Assembly (NCBI GenBank): GCA_030601745.1
Contig: JAUWBI010000032.1
Span: forward strand, 1 to 36,172
Source of the DNA: Phycisphaerae bacterium
Lineage (GTDB): Bacteria > Planctomycetota > Phycisphaerae > Sedimentisphaerales > Anaerobacaceae
Length of the DNA stretch: 36,172 nucleotides
Reading direction: 5' to 3'
The notes under the pieces were generated by a model. It ran no database searches. It was not told where the DNA came from and saw only the letters and a program-made list of their open reading frames with translations. Position numbers and translations under genes: made by a program. Numbering within the stretch: the stretch's first letter is position 1; every line of letters begins with the position of its first letter. This document shows, one piece after another, positions 1-7,664 of the stretch.

Positions 1-679
1 TCTTAAGCCGTGAGACAATAGCTTCTGCTTTCTCGGCATTGCGATTTGCTATAATCAAATTCGACAGTCCTGCTTTGAGCAGGTACTTTGCAGCAAGCTC
101 AGCATTTTCGCCGGCCCCTATCACTATTGCTGTAGTAGTGGGCAAATTGATTTTTCCCCTGGCGAATTCCACGGCGGCCAAAGCTATAGAAACTGCCCCG
201 GCATTGATATTTGTTTTTGTGCGTACGTCCTTTCCCACGCGAAAGGCAGTGTGAAAGAGGCGGTGAAAAAGGAATTTACTCATTCTGCAATCAATGGATT
301 CTGTGTAGGCGGCTTTTACCTGCGATAGGATCTGGTTTTCCCCGACCATCTGGGAATCAAGGCCGGCAGCGACCTCAAAAAGGTGCCGGACAACATCAAT
401 GCCGGTTTTTTGGCTGCTGTATTTGTTCCATGTATCAACTGCATCGGGCTGGAGTTGGCCGATAAGCTCGGCCAAGAACCGGTTGCAATCGAAACTGTTT
501 TTAGCATAGAGGTAGAACTCGGCCCGATTGCAGGTATCAAGGATAACGGCCTCTTCAATTCCATCTTCTGCGTGCATTTTTTTCAGCATAAACCGCCGCT
601 GCTCATCGGTGAAACTGACCTTTTCACGCAGCTCTACCGGGCAGTTATGACAAGTTATACTATACAGAACAAGTTTCAT
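1..679 (-). CDS. hemA: Glutamyl-tRNA reductase, N-terminal ~226 residues (cut by window edge)
   Basis: The enzyme reduces glutamyl-tRNA(Glu) with NADPH to glutamate-1-semialdehyde, the first committed step of C5-pathway tetrapyrrole synthesis in the cytoplasm. Reading the minus strand from ATG at 679 gives an uninterrupted frame to base 1. Seen: a CPVELREKVSF segment (family form HKTAPVELRE), the DTCNRAEFY motif with the catalytic cysteine at residue 50 (same number as in E. coli), an SQMVGENQIL segment, a GKDVRTKTNI segment, and the start of the NADPH-binding Rossmann domain (VIGAGENAELAAKYLLKAG, then IIANRNAEKAEAI). The C-terminal dimerisation domain must lie outside the window. There is no frameshift. 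A small membrane ORF may overlap its start by about 20 bases, which would suggest translational coupling. Identification is firm; only the far end is unseen. Confidence 0.95.
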   Translation of the reverse strand, partial: MKLVLYSITCHNCPVELREKVSFTDEQRRFMLKKMHAEDGIEEAVILDTCNRAEFYLYAKNSFDCNRFLAELIGQLQPDAVDTWNKYSSQKTGIDVVRHLFEVAAGLDSQMVGENQILSQVKAAYTESIDCRMSKFLFHRLFHTAFRVGKDVRTKTNINAGAVSIALAAVEFARGKINLPTTTAIVIGAGENAELAAKYLLKAGLSNLIIANRNAEKAEAIVSRLK

Positions 680-827
680 TATCGCCGCTTTTTACCTTCA
701 TTGTTTTTCGATTGTAATATATTGTAAGCAGAGCAACTATAACTATCAACCACAAACCAGTGATGGAGACAATCTTGTAAATTGACAATCTTTGCTGGTC
801 AGAGGAACTTGGCTGCGATTTCCTCAC
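660..827 (-). CDS. Possible small single-pass membrane protein overlapping hemA start
   Basis: A minus-strand frame ends at 660, 20 bases inside hemA. Starting from GTG at 827 it gives about 55 residues: a polar N-terminus (MRKSQPSSSDQQR), one clear hydrophobic helix (IVSITGLWLIVIVALLTIYY) and a basic tail. The frame stays open upstream as far as 932, but that part would overlap the start of the oppositely oriented sigma factor gene. The helix followed by positive charges, and the short overlap with hemA, are what favour a real gene. The ribosome site before the GTG is weak (AAGAAGAA). I recognise no family. It could equally be a chance open frame in the divergent intergenic region. Confidence 0.3.
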   Translation of the reverse strand: MRKSQPSSSDQQRLSIYKIVSITGLWLIVIVALLTIYYNRKTMKVKSGDNETCSV

Positions 828-915
828 TTCTTCTTTATTTTTTTCTGTCGCAAAAGCGGCTGATTCTGCACTATATAGTAGAGGATTCGAATTCTCAGAG
901 GTTTTTGAGGTCCCT

Positions 916-1461
916 ATGGGTACAACTGACAAATACTACATAGAGCGTTGTTTGGACGGGCAGCCAGATGATTTTCGTTATCTCATAAGACGCTATCAGG
1001 CGGTTCTGCTGGCTCATCTGGCCGGTAAACTGGGCAACAGGGACAGGGCTGAAGAAGCCGCCCAGGAGACTCTTGTACGAGCCTATTTCGGCCTGGGAAA
1101 ACTTAAAAAACCAGACTCGTTTTTTTCCTGGCTGTTGGGTATCGCCAACCGCGTGGCAAAAGAACAGCAAAGGCAAGAACAACGCCGACGCCAGCAAGAG
1201 AACATCCGCTCATTCTCTAAAGAAATACCGACGCCGGAACTCTCGCAGGATTATGGTCTCGAGAAGGCAATTGGCGAACTGCCTGATTCGCACAGGAAAG
1301 TTATTCTACTTCGATATTACGGCGGTTACTCCTGCAGCCAGGTTGCTGAACAGCTCGATAAGCCATTAGGGACAGTTACAAAAACGCTCTCGCGGGCTTA
1401 TGCAGCGCTGCGTAAATCGCTGCAGCAGAAAAGCGATAGAAATTGTGAGGTGCAAAAATGA
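916..1461 (+). CDS. RNA polymerase sigma factor, ECF (sigma-70 family)
   Basis: An extracytoplasmic-function sigma factor that would direct RNA polymerase to promoters controlled by the anti-sigma factor encoded directly downstream. The 181 residues fit the family. Region sigma-2 spans about residues 10-75 (DDFRYLIRRYQ, then RAEEAAQETLVRAYFGL, the core-binding and -10 recognition part) and ends with the typical FFSWLLGIANRVAKE. A charged Arg/Gln linker follows. Region sigma-4 spans about residues 115-165 (LPDSHRKVILLRYYGGYS, then CSQVAEQLDKPLGTVTKTLSRA), a helix-turn-helix for the -35 element. ATG at 916 is preceded by GAGGT at a suitable distance. The stop overlaps the next gene's ATG by four bases, so the two are translationally coupled. 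Which ECF subgroup it belongs to cannot be told here. Confidence 0.92.
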   Translation: MGTTDKYYIERCLDGQPDDFRYLIRRYQAVLLAHLAGKLGNRDRAEEAAQETLVRAYFGLGKLKKPDSFFSWLLGIANRVAKEQQRQEQRRRQQENIRSFSKEIPTPELSQDYGLEKAIGELPDSHRKVILLRYYGGYSCSQVAEQLDKPLGTVTKTLSRAYAALRKSLQQKSDRNCEVQK

Positions 1462-2795
1462 ACTGTGCAGAATGTAAAGAACATTTAGTCGCCTACGTTG
1501 AAGGGCTTTTGACCGAATCGCAAGAACAGGCAATAGCATCACACTTGAAGGAATGCCCAGTGTGCCAGGATGAATTAGCAGAGGTAACCCGCCTTCACAA
1601 CCGCCTGGTTGCAAATGGCAAAGTCTTAGCTGAGAGCAAGCTGGAAGATAAGGTCTTAAACCGAATTTTTCGAGAGCAGAGTTTGAAGTTAAGAAAAGTC
1701 AGTAAGCTTAATGAACAATTGCAGTTATGGAGAAAAATCATGAAAAGTAGAATCACAAAAGTGGCCGCAGCGGCGGTGATAGTTATTGCGGTGGTATTGT
1801 CACTAACCTTTTTGGAAAAATCAGTTGCACCTGCTTATGCCTTAGAGCAAACAATTCAGGCCAACCACACTGTCCGGTACCTGCACATGAGAGACTTTAA
1901 AGCAGACAAAGACGAACCGAAGGAGTTCTGGATTGAATTTTACGAGGACGGACAGGTCAAAAACGTGCGTATGCATATGCCGGAATGGGATGCCCCTGAA
2001 GATGGGGCCAAAGTAATAGTATGGAAAGAAAACAAAGCACAAGTATGGCTCAAGAAGAAAAACATTTTGGCCACTATCAAGGACAAAAGTGTCGCGGCTC
2101 ACATGCTCAAATTCATAGAAGAACTTGACCCAAGGTTAGCTGTCGAGCACTTACATGAACGAGAGGAGCAAGGCAAAGTAAAGTTAGAGATTGAGGAACC
2201 TTCCGATAAGGCGGAGCCGATTGTGGTAACAGCAACATATTTGCCTGAAAGTTCAACTCCCAACCGACGTTTTGTTTTGTTCGTTGACCAGGCCACCAAA
2301 CTTGTTATAGCCATGGAGACTTATCAGTTAAAAGACGGTGAATATGAATATGTGGGTATAATGGAGTATTACGACTACAATCAGCCAATCGAGGAAAAAA
2401 TGTTTACCCTTGAACAAGTTCCTGATGATGCGATGCGAATTGATCAGGTCACGCGGGAGGTTGGTTTGGCACGAGGCAACTTAAGTGACGAGGAAATCGC
2501 TGTTGAAGTGATCCGCCAGTTCCTCGAGGCATTGATTGCTCGGGATTATGCAAAAGCGAGTAAGCTCTACCAGGGAATACCAGTAGAATTCCTGCAGAAA
2601 CAACTTGGAAAGAAAAAATTTGTACGGATAGTATCGATCGGTAAACCAACGCCTTCTGACAGGAATAATAGTCTCCGTGTACCATGCAAATATGAAATTG
2701 AAGTAGATGGCGTAAAATCTGTTGTGCAATCATATCCTTACGTCCGTCCGGTTTTTGGCCAGCCTGACCGATGGACGATTGACGGCGGGATTTAA
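1458..2795 (+). CDS. Membrane anti-sigma factor with zinc-finger head and large extracytoplasmic sensor domain
   Basis: Probable partner of the ECF sigma factor encoded just upstream (ATGA overlap). Residues 1-45 are a zf-HC2 / anti-sigma zinc finger: CAECKEHLVAYVEG, then SHLKECPVC, giving the His-x3-Cys-x2-Cys signature. One transmembrane helix follows at about residues 97-120 (VAAAAVIVIAVVLSLTFLE) after a basic stretch, placing the finger in the cytoplasm and the rest outside. Residues ~125-325 alternate short beta-like strands and resemble LolA/RseB-like sensor domains (WIEFYEDGQVKNVRMHMP; IVVTATYLPES; FVLFVDQATKLVIAMETY). Residues ~340-445 look like an NTF2-like domain (VEVIRQFLEALIARDYAKA). 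Fold assignments beyond the finger and helix are inference. The stimulus is unknown. A terminator follows the gene. Confidence 0.82.
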   Translation: MNCAECKEHLVAYVEGLLTESQEQAIASHLKECPVCQDELAEVTRLHNRLVANGKVLAESKLEDKVLNRIFREQSLKLRKVSKLNEQLQLWRKIMKSRITKVAAAAVIVIAVVLSLTFLEKSVAPAYALEQTIQANHTVRYLHMRDFKADKDEPKEFWIEFYEDGQVKNVRMHMPEWDAPEDGAKVIVWKENKAQVWLKKKNILATIKDKSVAAHMLKFIEELDPRLAVEHLHEREEQGKVKLEIEEPSDKAEPIVVTATYLPESSTPNRRFVLFVDQATKLVIAMETYQLKDGEYEYVGIMEYYDYNQPIEEKMFTLEQVPDDAMRIDQVTREVGLARGNLSDEEIAVEVIRQFLEALIARDYAKASKLYQGIPVEFLQKQLGKKKFVRIVSIGKPTPSDRNNSLRVPCKYEIEVDGVKSVVQSYPYVRPVFGQPDRWTIDGGI

Positions 2796-2824
2796 TAAAG
2801 CAGCCTGATTATTGATTTATGTCA

Positions 2825-2860
2825 CAAAAAGGCCGGGCTCGTTCAACTCGGCCTTTTTTG
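2825..2860 (+). terminator. Rho-independent terminator of the sigma/anti-sigma operon
   Basis: CAAAAAGGCCG and CGGCCTTTTTTG form an A/T-extended GC-rich stem around a 13-base loop, ending in a T run about 30 bases after the anti-sigma stop codon. Confidence 0.8.
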
Positions 2861-2913
2861 TGCGTTTTAGGTGCTAAAGGCCAGATTTTTCGCTGTGCTC
2901 AGAATGCCAGGTA

Positions 2914-3142
2914 GGGTTGGTTATGTTCGCAAGGCAAATTTGGGCGTTTCTTTTTAAGCGGTCAAGGCCTGAGCGTTTAATTGTAGAATCAGCAAATCTG
3001 GCATCGAAGTTATAGGGCAGGCACGCGGGCCTGCCCCTACTTAGAATCTCGTGCAGGTCAAGTCTCCCTCTGTCACTATAGAATTTGAACTGCTTATTTC
3101 CGCATACGGGTGCATCTTCTTGATAGGGACACGCGAGGACAC
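2914..3142 (-). pseudogene. queG: Detached fragment of queG 3' end (direct duplicate)
   Basis: This 229-base stretch matches 6450-6684, the 3' end of the intact queG gene, in the same orientation at roughly nine bases in ten by eye. It encodes the LACPYQEDAPVC iron-sulfur motif, the RGRPACLPY palindrome-derived insert and the C-terminal LDRLKRNAQICLAN segment, but has no start and no catalytic domain. The copies differ by scattered substitutions and one in-frame six-base deletion (3041 region). Homology stops abruptly at 3142 (middle of the gene) and at 2914 (just before the stop codon). The insert is present in both copies, so it is older than the duplication. It is not a functional gene. 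Confidence 0.88.
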
Positions 3143-3391
3143 CTACGAACCTGACCATGGGGCTGGACAAACGCCCAGCGACCGAAAGGCAAACTTGCAT
3201 CTCAGAAGGACTTATCAGATGATGAAAGGACCATGAAAAAAACGGTAAAAATAATTGTCATCACAGGCAATCTTTAATTGACGCCGGACAAAGTTTCGAA
3301 CAATATTGCTGCGATAATGTGTTTTAGAGGCAATATTCGAGTTTTTCAGTGATATTGGAAGGAAACCTGGCGAAGACACGACCGGGATAAT

Positions 3392-3420
3392 TTGCATTTT
3401 CAAAACAGATTTGGTATACT
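3392..3420 (+). promoter_or_regulatory. Putative sigma-70-like promoter, extended -10
   Basis: TTGCAT (3392-3397), 17-base spacer, TATACT (3415-3420) preceded by TGG (extended -10). It would start transcription near 3427, giving a leader of about 42 bases to the dockerin metallophosphoesterase that includes the 3435-3450 hairpin. Confidence 0.45.
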
Positions 3421-3434
3421 AACGAAAAGGAGGG

Positions 3435-3450
3435 TCAGCTGCGTAGCTGA
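3435..3450. repeat. Short inverted repeat in leader, related to 6231-6248
   Basis: TCAGCTGCGTAGCTGA is an imperfect palindrome. It shares GCGTAGCTGA with the palindrome at 6231-6248, so the metallophosphoesterase gene is bracketed by two related small hairpins lying inside the queG duplication. Confidence 0.55.
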
Positions 3451-3468
3451 GCAGCCCTATAATCGGAG

Positions 3469-6177
3469 ATGTCGACGAGGATGCAGAAGGTCTCAATAAA
3501 CAACATAGAACGGGAAAAGTTGATGATCCTACTCGGTGTTGTTGGGGCGGTGCTGATTGTGAGCGGGGCGCATGCAGCTGTCAACTGGACCGCCTATAAT
3601 GACTGCCATACGAATCCACTGGGTTTTACACATGATAATGTCACAAGATGGACTATATACACTGGTAACACCAATAACTATACCGGGCTGCTGAAGGATT
3701 TTGAAACCGGCAGCAGCCATGCTATGCCCGTGGTGACCTTTACTATGGTAGGTACCTTAGGTAGCAGCGGCAGTGCTGCCGCTAACCCTGACCCGAATAC
3801 CGATGCGTACGAGATTTTCGACGGCAAAGTGGACTTTTCCGGAAATATAGTTGATTCCGAGTCTGCGCCCGGCTGGGCGCAAGAGATAACGTTTACTGGC
3901 TTGGATCCAAACATGACATACACGTTCGTCGGAACCGCCATACGAGCGAAGCATTATCCATACCGCGAAGCACTCGTTACCATATTGGGTCATGTATATG
4001 CCAATAACAACAGTAGTGAAGATCTCGTAACTACCAGGGACACTACAATCCTTCAACCAGGAGATAACAGTAGTCCCGGCTATGTAGTTCGCTGGGACGA
4101 TATCTCGCCCGGTGCTGATGGAAGTTTCACAATCAGGTCAGAAGACGCTCCAGGTGGTGAATATAAATCCTATCCCATAAACGGGTTTATGTTGCAGAAA
4201 TTCGACCCGTCAGGAAATCGGCCACCAACTGTAGATGCAGGTAGTGACCATGTTTTGGTCAGGCCAGAACACACTGTCTCGCTTGATGCGACTGTAACGG
4301 ATGACGGGGTGGGAGATCCGAACGGGTTTTTAGCGTTGGAATGGTCCAAGATAACCGGCCCAGGTGAGGTGTCATTCGATCCGAATGTGTTCGTCGAAGA
4401 CCCCTGTGTGACGTTTTTGACGATCGGATATTACGAGTTAATACTATCAGCCACCGACGGTGAATTTGAAGCCAGTGACACAGTGGCCATAACAATCAAT
4501 GAGCCTAACCACAGCCCATACCCACCAATTTTAATCGGCCCTGCGGATGGGGAACCAAACGTTTCACTCTCACCGCTATTGGAGGTAATGGTAAGCGATC
4601 CTGATGAGGACATTATGGATATTACTTTCTACGGTCGGCGTATTCCTGGAACCGAAGATTCTTTCACTATAATTGTGATTCCTGACACACAGTGTTACTC
4701 AGATGCCTACCCAGAAATCTTCACTGTACAGACATCCTGGATTGCAAATGAAGTGAACGATGGATCCCGTAATATAGTTTTCGTGACTCACGTAGGCGAT
4801 ATCGTTGAGCATCCTGACAGCGTTGTCGAATGGGATAGGGCAAGAGAGAGTATGAGTGTGCTGGACCCGGCGTTACTGAATCTTGGGGACCCTTGTTTAC
4901 CAGAGCCCGTGGTTCCTTACGCTGTGATACCGGGTAACCATGACCAGCCTACTGTTCTCTATAACCAATACTTCCCCTACACACGCTACGAAGGCGTTTT
5001 ACCTTGGTATGGTGGCCATTATGGCAACAAAAATGACAGCAGTTACCAGCTCTTTAGGGCAGGAGGCGAAGATTATATAATTCTCCACATCGAATTCTGC
5101 CCTAAGACTGATCCCGATGGCAATGATGTTCTTGATTGGGGAAATTTCGTACTGCAAGAATATGCTGATAGGAAGGCTATTATCGTTACCCACGGGTTTA
5201 TCAACGAATTCGGAGAACGTACCGTCTCATTCTGCAGTGATACCCAATATATCTGGGATGCGCTTGTTGTGCCTAATGACAACGTGTGGTTTGTGCTCTG
5301 CGGGCACAACGGCTCAGTCGGGGAGGCTTTAAGGACCGATATCGTAAACGGCCATCCCGTTTATCAACTTTTATCGTGTTACCAGCGCCGGTCCAATGGT
5401 GGAAATGGGTGGTTACGAATAATGCGTTTTGTGCCTGAAGAAGACAGAGTTTATATTGAGACATATTCTCCGTGGTTAGATCAATACGAGACCGATGAGA
5501 ACAGCCAGTTTGACCTTGATTTTCCAATGGGAGATGTATTTGCGATCATCGACAGCGTCAATGATGTACCTAATGGCACGAATGCCTCTGTAGAGTGGCT
5601 ATGTCTTTCGCCGTATACGGAATACGAATGGTACGTCACAATAACTGATGCTACAGAGAGGACAACAGTCGGACCAGTGTGGCGTTTTACGACTGGCCCA
5701 GCACTTGAACCAAGCAGCCCGGACCCGTGCTCTGGGGCTGGGCAAGTGGATATCAATACCATCCTTACCTGGATTCCAGGAGAAGATGCCGTATTCCATG
5801 ATGTATATTTCGGAATGGATAATCCACCCTCAACACTGATTGCCACCGATCTGGCTGAACCGGTGTGCGACCCAACGCCTCTTGACGGAATGATGCTCAA
5901 TTCCTGCACTACATATCACTGGCAGGTTGTTGGTAAAACAACCGGTGGCCAGATGCCAGGGCCAGTTTGGCAATTCAAGACTGGATTGGCAGGCGATTTC
6001 GACAGCAACAATCACGTCTGTTTCTTAGACTTGCAAGTATTTATATCTCAGTGGCTCGACCTCAATTGTAGCGGTTCGAACTGGTGCGATGGAGCTGACA
6101 TCAATCGGAACAATGAGGTTAATCTAAAGGACTTTGCCATCTTGTCTCAATATTGGCTACAAAGTTGCGAAGATTGA
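3469..6177 (+). CDS. Secreted multidomain calcineurin-like metallophosphoesterase with dockerin tail
   Basis: 902 residues. A signal peptide ends near AHA-AV (residue ~36). Residues ~40-250 form an unidentified beta-rich domain. Residues ~251-345 are a PKD/Ig-like module (NRPPTVDAGSDHVLVRPEHT). The calcineurin-like phosphoesterase spans ~400-640 with metal-binding motifs in order: IPDTQ (~406), THVGDIVEH (~442), IPGNHDQP (~488), VTHGF (~574) and CGHNGSVGE (~611). Two fibronectin/Ig-like segments (~690-835) follow, then a dockerin-type pair of calcium loops (GDFDSNNHVCFLDLQVF; DINRNNEVNLKDFAIL) at ~841-900. The substrate is unknown; it should act outside the cytoplasm, tethered or assembled through the dockerin. 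The start at 3469 is preceded by GGAG; ATG at 3481 is an alternative. The gene sits between two copies of the queG 3' end and may have arrived as a cassette. Confidence 0.88.
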   Translation: MSTRMQKVSINNIEREKLMILLGVVGAVLIVSGAHAAVNWTAYNDCHTNPLGFTHDNVTRWTIYTGNTNNYTGLLKDFETGSSHAMPVVTFTMVGTLGSSGSAAANPDPNTDAYEIFDGKVDFSGNIVDSESAPGWAQEITFTGLDPNMTYTFVGTAIRAKHYPYREALVTILGHVYANNNSSEDLVTTRDTTILQPGDNSSPGYVVRWDDISPGADGSFTIRSEDAPGGEYKSYPINGFMLQKFDPSGNRPPTVDAGSDHVLVRPEHTVSLDATVTDDGVGDPNGFLALEWSKITGPGEVSFDPNVFVEDPCVTFLTIGYYELILSATDGEFEASDTVAITINEPNHSPYPPILIGPADGEPNVSLSPLLEVMVSDPDEDIMDITFYGRRIPGTEDSFTIIVIPDTQCYSDAYPEIFTVQTSWIANEVNDGSRNIVFVTHVGDIVEHPDSVVEWDRARESMSVLDPALLNLGDPCLPEPVVPYAVIPGNHDQPTVLYNQYFPYTRYEGVLPWYGGHYGNKNDSSYQLFRAGGEDYIILHIEFCPKTDPDGNDVLDWGNFVLQEYADRKAIIVTHGFINEFGERTVSFCSDTQYIWDALVVPNDNVWFVLCGHNGSVGEALRTDIVNGHPVYQLLSCYQRRSNGGNGWLRIMRFVPEEDRVYIETYSPWLDQYETDENSQFDLDFPMGDVFAIIDSVNDVPNGTNASVEWLCLSPYTEYEWYVTITDATERTTVGPVWRFTTGPALEPSSPDPCSGAGQVDINTILTWIPGEDAVFHDVYFGMDNPPSTLIATDLAEPVCDPTPLDGMMLNSCTTYHWQVVGKTTGGQMPGPVWQFKTGLAGDFDSNNHVCFLDLQVFISQWLDLNCSGSNWCDGADINRNNEVNLKDFAILSQYWLQSCED

Positions 6178-6439
6178 CTATTAGTTACTGGGAAATCAAG
6201 CTTAAATGAGAAATCTCAGTTAAAATGAAACTCAGCAGCGTAGCTGAGTGGTATCAAATGAGGAGTCTCAATTAATAGACTTGTGCGGATTCTGGAAAAG
6301 TCACTCTCTCCTGTTCAGACCTGCACCTCAAATTACTGTGGTGTCTTCAGCTTGGGTTCTGGTCAAACTTCCAGATGCGAATTCACCTGTATTGCTTTGC
6401 ATCCCACGCCTTCCGGCGTGCTGGAATGAAATATCTGGG
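6178..6439. repeat. Repeat-rich spacer between metallophosphoesterase and queG
   Basis: Holds the palindrome CTCAGCAGCGTAGCTGAG (6231-6248), two related ~20-base direct repeats (AAATGAGAAATCTCAGTTA near 6205 and AAATGAGGAGTCTCAATTA near 6257), and a GC-rich hairpin CACGCCTTCCGGCGTG (~6407-6422) just beyond the queG stop. No gene is seen. Confidence 0.55.
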
Positions 6440-7456
6440 CTAATGCTTGGGGTTGGTTACATTAGCAAGGCAGATTTGGGCGTTTCTTTTTAAGCGGTCA
6501 AGGCTTGAGCGTTTAATTGTAGAATCAGCAAATCGGGCATCGAAGTTATAGGGCAGGCACGCGGGCCTGCCCCTACTTAAAGCCAAAATCTCGTGCAGGT
6601 CAAGTCTCCCTCTGTCACTATAGAATTTGAACTGCTTATTCCTGCATACGGGTGCATCTTCCTGGTAGGGACAGGCGAGAACACATTCATCACAGCCGAA
6701 GAGCCGAGCACCAATTTTTTCGGCCAAATCGGGAGGTATTCGGCCTTTGTATTCTATTGTCAAATAGCTGATACACTTATTGGCGTCAAATTGCCCGTCG
6801 GTCCTCAAGGCGCCTGTCGGACAGGCATCGATACACTTATTGCAGTTTGAACAGTTGTTTGTGATTGGCCCATCGGTTTGTAGCATAAGAGTCGTTATTA
6901 TTTCGCCTAAAAAAATTTGCGGGCCGAGTGTGGGATTGATTAGCATATGATTTTTTCCGATGAAGCCCAGGCCGGCCCTGGCGGCCAATGCCCTTTCGAC
7001 CAATGGTGCAGAGTCAACACAGATTTTGAACTGCAGGCCCTCGCCAGCAACTGAAGTTATAAAATCAGTTAGTTTGCGCAACTGTTTTTTTATAAACGGG
7101 TGATAATCTTCATATTGGGCGTAGTTTGCTACCCTGCCTGTTGGCCTTGACGAAGGAAGATGGACGATGGAAGATGGACGATAAGTTCGTCTCTCGTCCC
7201 TCGTGCCTCGGGCCGGTGGCGGTTTGTAATTCAAGCCGACACATATAATCGACTTGGCATTTTTAAGCAGTTTGGCAGGGCTTGTGCGTTTGTCAAGATT
7301 CTTGCGCATATAGTCCATTCGGCCAGCGTAGCCAAAGGCCAGCCAATCAGTGAACAATTTGAACTGCTCGTTGTTCAGAGCGGAAGTATCCGTTATGCCG
7401 GCCAGGTCGAAATCCAACTCGATTGCCTTCTGCTTTATGTCTTGAGCTAAAGTCAT
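6440..7456 (-). CDS. queG: Epoxyqueuosine reductase, with two repeat-derived in-frame inserts
   Basis: Cobalamin- and [4Fe-4S]-dependent reductase making queuosine from epoxyqueuosine in tRNA; cytoplasmic. The 338-residue product shows an N-terminal domain (LAGITDTSALN; RKNLDKRTSPAKLL; ICVGLNYKPP), a cobalamin-domain segment with the family aspartate (CVDSAPLVERALAARAGLGF, then IGKNHMLINP), a first ferredoxin-type cluster (CSNCNKCIDACPTGAL, ~residues 196-211) and a second (GCDECVLACPYQEDAPVC, ~250-267). Two segments look foreign to the family: residues ~80-104 (RGTRDERRTYRPSSIV...), encoded by a tandem 14-base repeat, and ~292-302 (RGRPACLPY), encoded by a perfect palindrome. Both keep the frame, so the gene is probably still functional. 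The ribosome site is weak. Its 3' end is duplicated at 2914-3142. Confidence 0.93.
   Translation of the reverse strand: MTLAQDIKQKAIELDFDLAGITDTSALNNEQFKLFTDWLAFGYAGRMDYMRKNLDKRTSPAKLLKNAKSIICVGLNYKPPPARGTRDERRTYRPSSIVHLPSSRPTGRVANYAQYEDYHPFIKKQLRKLTDFITSVAGEGLQFKICVDSAPLVERALAARAGLGFIGKNHMLINPTLGPQIFLGEIITTLMLQTDGPITNNCSNCNKCIDACPTGALRTDGQFDANKCISYLTIEYKGRIPPDLAEKIGARLFGCDECVLACPYQEDAPVCRNKQFKFYSDRGRLDLHEILALSRGRPACLPYNFDARFADSTIKRSSLDRLKRNAQICLANVTNPKH
6551..6572. repeat. Palindromic repeat in frame inside queG
   Basis: GGGCAGGC (6551-6558) and GCCTGCCC (6565-6572) are perfect 8-base arms around ACGCGG. On the coding strand the repeat reads RGRPACLP within queG. The identical hairpin is at 3015-3036 in the detached fragment. 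A related core (GTGCCTGCCCCGTAC) lies between genes near 35935. Confidence 0.75.
7142..7213. repeat. Tandem short repeat in frame inside queG
   Basis: GAAGATGGACGATG and GAAGATGGACGATA stand in tandem, followed by a C/T-rich GTCTCTCGTCCCTCGTGCC tract. Translated on the minus strand this adds an Arg/Ser/Pro-rich stretch of about 24 residues between the NYKPP and GRVANYA motifs of QueG, where relatives normally have a short linker. Confidence 0.6.
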
Positions 7457-7664
7457 AACCGTTGATTATACTATTGAAATTTGAAAAACAAACGAAACAA
7501 ACAATTACTTCAAATACTCGAATAAGGCATTGTCAACACCCCCAAACAAGTTTGTACTACTCTGCGAAGCAGCGCTTCGCTGCGAAGCACAAGAGGGTGC
7601 CACCCAGGTTTCATTAGTAATTCAAAGGTCAATAAATAAGGTGACTTCCTGCAGTGTCTCAGGG
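7457..7664. repeat. Spacer with GC-rich hairpin
   Basis: No gene is seen. At about 7562-7589 a strong inverted repeat (GCGAAGC - AGCGCTTCGCT - GCGAAGC, with an internal AGCGAAGCGCT palindrome) lies between the queG start and the stop of the next minus-strand gene. There is no T run, so it is more likely an interspersed repeat than a terminator. Confidence 0.5.

Larger units (their letters stand above)
3143..3468. other. Intergenic region between queG fragment and metallophosphoesterase gene
   Basis: I see no supported gene here. The stretch after the queG fragment shows no recognisable coding homology on either strand. Its right end carries the putative promoter at 3392-3420 and the hairpin at 3435-3450. 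Confidence 0.5.

Noticed and set aside
211-727. Plus-strand open frames over the hemA region, and a suspected frameshift in hemA
   Set aside because: Direct translation of the minus strand from 679 to 1 is unbroken and carries all expected GluTR motifs; the plus-strand frames are shadows.
2874-3200. 108-codon minus-strand frame as a real gene
   Set aside because: Its core is the duplicated queG tail. The extra N-terminal part has no family similarity and no supported start, so it is treated as a pseudogene.
6405-6424. Hairpin after queG as a terminator
   Set aside because: The stem CACGCCTTCCGGCGTG has no T run on either side; it is more like an interspersed repeat.
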